DNA from: Massilia aurea
GTDB taxonomy: Bacteria; Pseudomonadota; Gammaproteobacteria; Burkholderiales; Burkholderiaceae_D
Assembly: GCF_014200505.1 (NCBI RefSeq)
Contig: NZ_JACHBX010000006.1
Span: forward strand, 124,001 to 188,000
Direction: 5' to 3'
DNA length: 64,000 nucleotides
Position 1 is the first letter of the stretch; every line of letters starts with the position of its first letter. A program made the position numbers and the translations under genes. The notes under the pieces were generated by a model. It did no database searches. It was not told the origin of the DNA and saw only the letters and a program-made list of their open reading frames with translations. Positions 61,607-64,000 of this stretch are shown here, piece by piece.

Positions 61607-62515
61607 TCAGTGCACGGTTTGCTGGCCGAACTGCGCTTGCTGACCGGCGAACTGGGCACCGAGCGGACTACCGAGCTGGCCACCGAACTGCTGCCCATAC
61701 GGATCAGCCGATGCGGGGATATAACGGCCGAGCTGCGCCGCCACGCCGCCGATCGCGGCGCCCAGGCCCTGGTTGCCCAGTTGCTCGCCGATGAAGCCGC
61801 CGACCGGGCGTGCATACTGGGTGATCGCATTGCTGATCCAGCCCTGCGGCGCTAGTTGACCGCCTTGCTGCACGATCTGCTGTTGCAGCATCGCGGCCTG
61901 TTGCTGCACCTGCACGAGCAGTTGCTGCAGCTGCTGTTGCTGGGCTTGCAGTTGCTGCAGCTGGACCAGCGGATGTTGCACTGGTGTTTGCGGCTGTGCC
62001 TGTTGCTGCGCCTGCGGATCGGCGCCGAGTGGCAGCATCCGGCCATACCCGGAATAGTCGCTGATCATGTTGCCGAGGTGACGATTGCCGGTGACATGCC
62101 CGACCAGGGCGCCGGCGGGCTTGCCGATTGTGCTGATCAGATTGCCGAAGAAGCCGCCCTGCGGTGTCAGCTGCCCCTGTTGTTGCAACTGCTGCATCTG
62201 TTGCAGCTGCTGTTGCTGCTGAAGTTGTTGCAGTTGCTGAAGTTGCTGGAGTTGCTGCAGCTGCTGTAACTGCTGCAGCTGTTGCGGATCGATCTGCGGC
62301 TGCGCCCCCATGGCAGCGGAGGGATCGGCCGCAAATGGCGACAGGTTCCCGAGGAAGTTGCCAGCCATTTCACCAATGCGCCCGCCCGTGCCGCTGTGGC
62401 CGACCCAGCCGCCGATGCCACGCCCGATGACACCGCCGAGCGCGCCGCCGAACATGCTGCCCAGCCCCTGTGGTGCAAACTGTGGTTGAGCAAATTGCTG
62501 TTGAAATTCATTCAT
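61607..62515 (-). CDS. Q-rich protein with three glycine-rich ~51-residue modules
   Basis: 302 residues; ATG 62515 follows GGAGG. I do not recognise the family. Three modules, each opening with (A/T)PQG and closing with ADP, lie at about residues 14-65, 117-167 and 224-274. A shared core, clearest in modules 2 and 3, is P-x-G-x-hydrophobic-h-G-x(3)-GN-x-x-LG followed by R-x-hydrophobic-P. They are joined by Gln-rich linkers; the first holds seven QQL triplets in a row. Spacing of glycines recalls glycine-zipper or membrane-inserting segments, but no signal peptide is present. First gene of the cassette with the I9-like protein and the subtilase; it may be their substrate or partner. Confidence 0.75.
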   Translation of the reverse strand: MNEFQQQFAQPQFAPQGLGSMFGGALGGVIGRGIGGWVGHSGTGGRIGEMAGNFLGNLSPFAADPSAAMGAQPQIDPQQLQQLQQLQQLQQLQQLQQLQQQQQLQQMQQLQQQGQLTPQGGFFGNLISTIGKPAGALVGHVTGNRHLGNMISDYSGYGRMLPLGADPQAQQQAQPQTPVQHPLVQLQQLQAQQQQLQQLLVQVQQQAAMLQQQIVQQGGQLAPQGWISNAITQYARPVGGFIGEQLGNQGLGAAIGGVAAQLGRYIPASADPYGQQFGGQLGSPLGAQFAGQQAQFGQQTVH

Positions 62516-62874
62516 GGTGCTAGCCTCCGGTTGATCGGTCGCGCTGAGCCGGCTTTACATCAGGTGCCTGCCACAAACGACCGTGTTCATATGATTCGCG
62601 CCCCGGCATGACCGGTGGTGCGAGGTAAGGGCAGGATGGCGGCCTTTCGAGGCTGCTTTTCCTGCAGGTAGGCGTTCGACCGGTGCCTGGCGGTGAAGTT
62701 TTGCTCTTGTGGCGATGTGGGCAACGTTAAAATCGCGCCTTGCGGTAGCGCAGACGCGCGTCAAAAAGGCCCAACTTTCTTCGCAATGCGCACTGGAGCT
62801 TGAGAAAAATCACCACGTAAAGTCGGGTAAAATGACGACCCCCGCTTCTGCGCATCACGGCGCCGCCCGCACCC
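62516..62874. other. Divergent regulatory gap between the cassette and earP
   Basis: 359 bases without a credible gene. The cassette side has a good ribosome site but no convincing -35/-10. On the earP side TAAAAT at 62827-62832 could be a -10, but the nearest -35 (TTGAGA) is too far away. No strong hairpin or repeat is visible. The short open frames here overlap or have no coding character. Confidence 0.6.
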
Positions 62875-64000
62875 ATGTCCCTGTCTTCCTCCGCGCCGTC
62901 GCTGGCGATTTTCTGCAAAGTAATCGATAACTATGGGGATATCGGGATCTGCTGGCGCCTGGCGCGCCAGTTGTGCCACGAGCATGCGCTGGCGGTCACG
63001 CTGTGGGTCGACGACCTGGTCAGCTTCCGGCGCATCTGCCCCGAAGTGAATCCGGCAGCGGCGCAGCAAGCGATTCAAGGTGTCACAGTGCGTCACTGGC
63101 AGGATCAGGATGGCCAGTTCGACGCGCGCGACATCCCCGATGTCGTCATCGAGTTCTTCGGTTGCGAGCTGCCGCCGGATTATCAGCGGGCGATGGCTGC
63201 CCGCACGCCGCGCCCCGTCTGGCTGAACTACGAGGGCTTGACGGCCGAGGACTGGGTCGAGGGCTGCCACCGCCTGCCGTCGATGCATCCGCGCCTGCCC
63301 CTGACCAAGCATTTCTATTTCCCGGGCTTTAATGCGCGTACCGGCGGGCTGCTGCACGAAGCGGGGCTGGACGCGCGCCGTCGTGCGTTCCAGCAGGATG
63401 GCGCTGCGGTGACCGATTTCCTAGCCCGGTTCGGCGTGACCGCGGCCGAGGCAGCAGGGCGCAAGGTGTCGCTGTTCTGCTACCTTGACGCGCCGGTAAC
63501 CGCACTGTTCGACACCTGGCGGGGCGGCGCCACCCCCACGCTGTGCCTGGTGCCGGAAGGCGTCGCGTCAGGGCAGGTCAGCGCCTTCCTGGGTACCGCG
63601 CCAGTGGCCGGTGCGAGCGCAACCCATGGCCAGTTGACCGTGCGCGTGCTGCCATTCCTGCCCCAGGCCGATTACGACCTGTTACTGTGGGCCTGCGACG
63701 TCAATTTCGTGCGTGGCGAAGATTCGTGGGTGCGCGCGCAATGGGCCGGTCGCCCTTTCGTCTGGCATATTTATCCGCAGGACGAGAATCTGCACCACAA
63801 GAAGCTGCGCGCGTTCCTGGCGCTGTACGCGCGAGGGGCGCCGGCACTGGTGGCGTACATGCTCGGCTGGAACGGTGCGCAGCCAGTGGACGACCACCGC
63901 GCCGCCTGGAATGCCCTCGACGCCACGTTTCCCGACATCGCAGCGCAGGCCGATGCGTGGTGCCAGACAGTGCTCGCGCAGGGTGATCTGGTTACGCAAC
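62875..64000 (+). CDS. earP: EF-P arginine rhamnosyltransferase EarP (3' end cut by window)
   Basis: About 375 residues visible, open to the end of the window; EarP is usually 375-400 residues, so little is missing. ATG 62875 is chosen; no clear ribosome site. The opening IFCKVIDNYGDIGICWRLARQL is diagnostic, with the two catalytic Asp (D18, D22) of the DNYGDIG loop. A late FVRGEDSWVRAQWAGRPFVWHIY holds the conserved RGEDS glutamate that binds the nucleotide sugar. EarP adds rhamnose from dTDP-rhamnose to an Arg of elongation factor P so that the ribosome can pass polyproline. efp is expected next, outside the window. Confidence 0.95.
   Translation, partial: MSLSSSAPSLAIFCKVIDNYGDIGICWRLARQLCHEHALAVTLWVDDLVSFRRICPEVNPAAAQQAIQGVTVRHWQDQDGQFDARDIPDVVIEFFGCELPPDYQRAMAARTPRPVWLNYEGLTAEDWVEGCHRLPSMHPRLPLTKHFYFPGFNARTGGLLHEAGLDARRRAFQQDGAAVTDFLARFGVTAAEAAGRKVSLFCYLDAPVTALFDTWRGGATPTLCLVPEGVASGQVSAFLGTAPVAGASATHGQLTVRVLPFLPQADYDLLLWACDVNFVRGEDSWVRAQWAGRPFVWHIYPQDENLHHKKLRAFLALYARGAPALVAYMLGWNGAQPVDDHRAAWNALDATFPDIAAQADAWCQTVLAQGDLVTQ

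Noticed and set aside
62520..62560. TAAAGCCG-N10-ACCGATCA on the minus strand before the module protein, resembling a sigma-28 site
   Set aside because: Spacing is one base short and the predicted transcript would begin inside the ribosome site.

Overview
The window is a GC-rich chromosomal segment from a motile betaproteobacterium, most likely of the Oxalobacteraceae (Massilia/Telluria/Duganella-like). The pointers are a beta-type flhD-flhC master regulator next to motAB and a complete che cluster, a scattered dap (lysine) cluster containing a PilU-type ATPase, DUF3460-scpA-panC gene order, and earP, the EF-P arginine rhamnosyltransferase. Gene density is high. I see no insertion sequences, prophage, CRISPR or rRNA. 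This is family recognition by eye and was not checked by database search.

Layout. 1-8 kb: tail of a FeeM-like acyltransferase, a large membrane GGDEF/EAL protein, D-lactate dehydrogenase, an S41-like protease and a PLP dehydratase. 8-13.6 kb: envZ/ompR, a small exported protein, a DUF342 (FapA) protein and a stand-alone CheW. 13.6-21.5 kb, minus strand: yheS, prmB, dapE, yffB, pilU, dapD, dapC, with a REP-like palindrome pair before prmB. 21.6-31 kb: DUF1275, AraC regulator, glpD, a response-regulator diguanylate cyclase, an aminotransferase, RidA, and a divergent EamA/MocR pair. 31-36 kb: htpG behind a heat-shock-type promoter, then a tightly packed minus-strand set (acyltransferase, hydrolase, GNAT, GFA).

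36-49.5 kb is the motility block: flhD, flhC, a methyltransferase, motA, motB, a CheZ-like protein, cheY, cheA, cheW, cheR, cheD, cheB, a second cheY, cheZ, an EAL-like/HDOD protein and a single-domain receiver. Upstream of flhD lie three tandem sites that fit the sigma-28 (FliA) consensus. This implies positive feedback from FliA on the master regulator.

49.5-58 kb is housekeeping: panC, scpA, DUF3460, a FabMG-like reductase, metG, apbC and gltX. 58.2-59.2 kb holds six tRNA genes (two Ala-GGC, four Glu-TTC).

59.3-62.5 kb is the most unusual part: a minus-strand cassette of (i) a Q-rich protein built from three copies of a ~51-residue glycine-rich module, (ii) an 85-residue protein that reads like a free-standing subtilisin propeptide/I9 inhibitor, and (iii) a subtilase with no recognisable signal peptide and a Q-rich repeat tail. 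The window ends inside earP.
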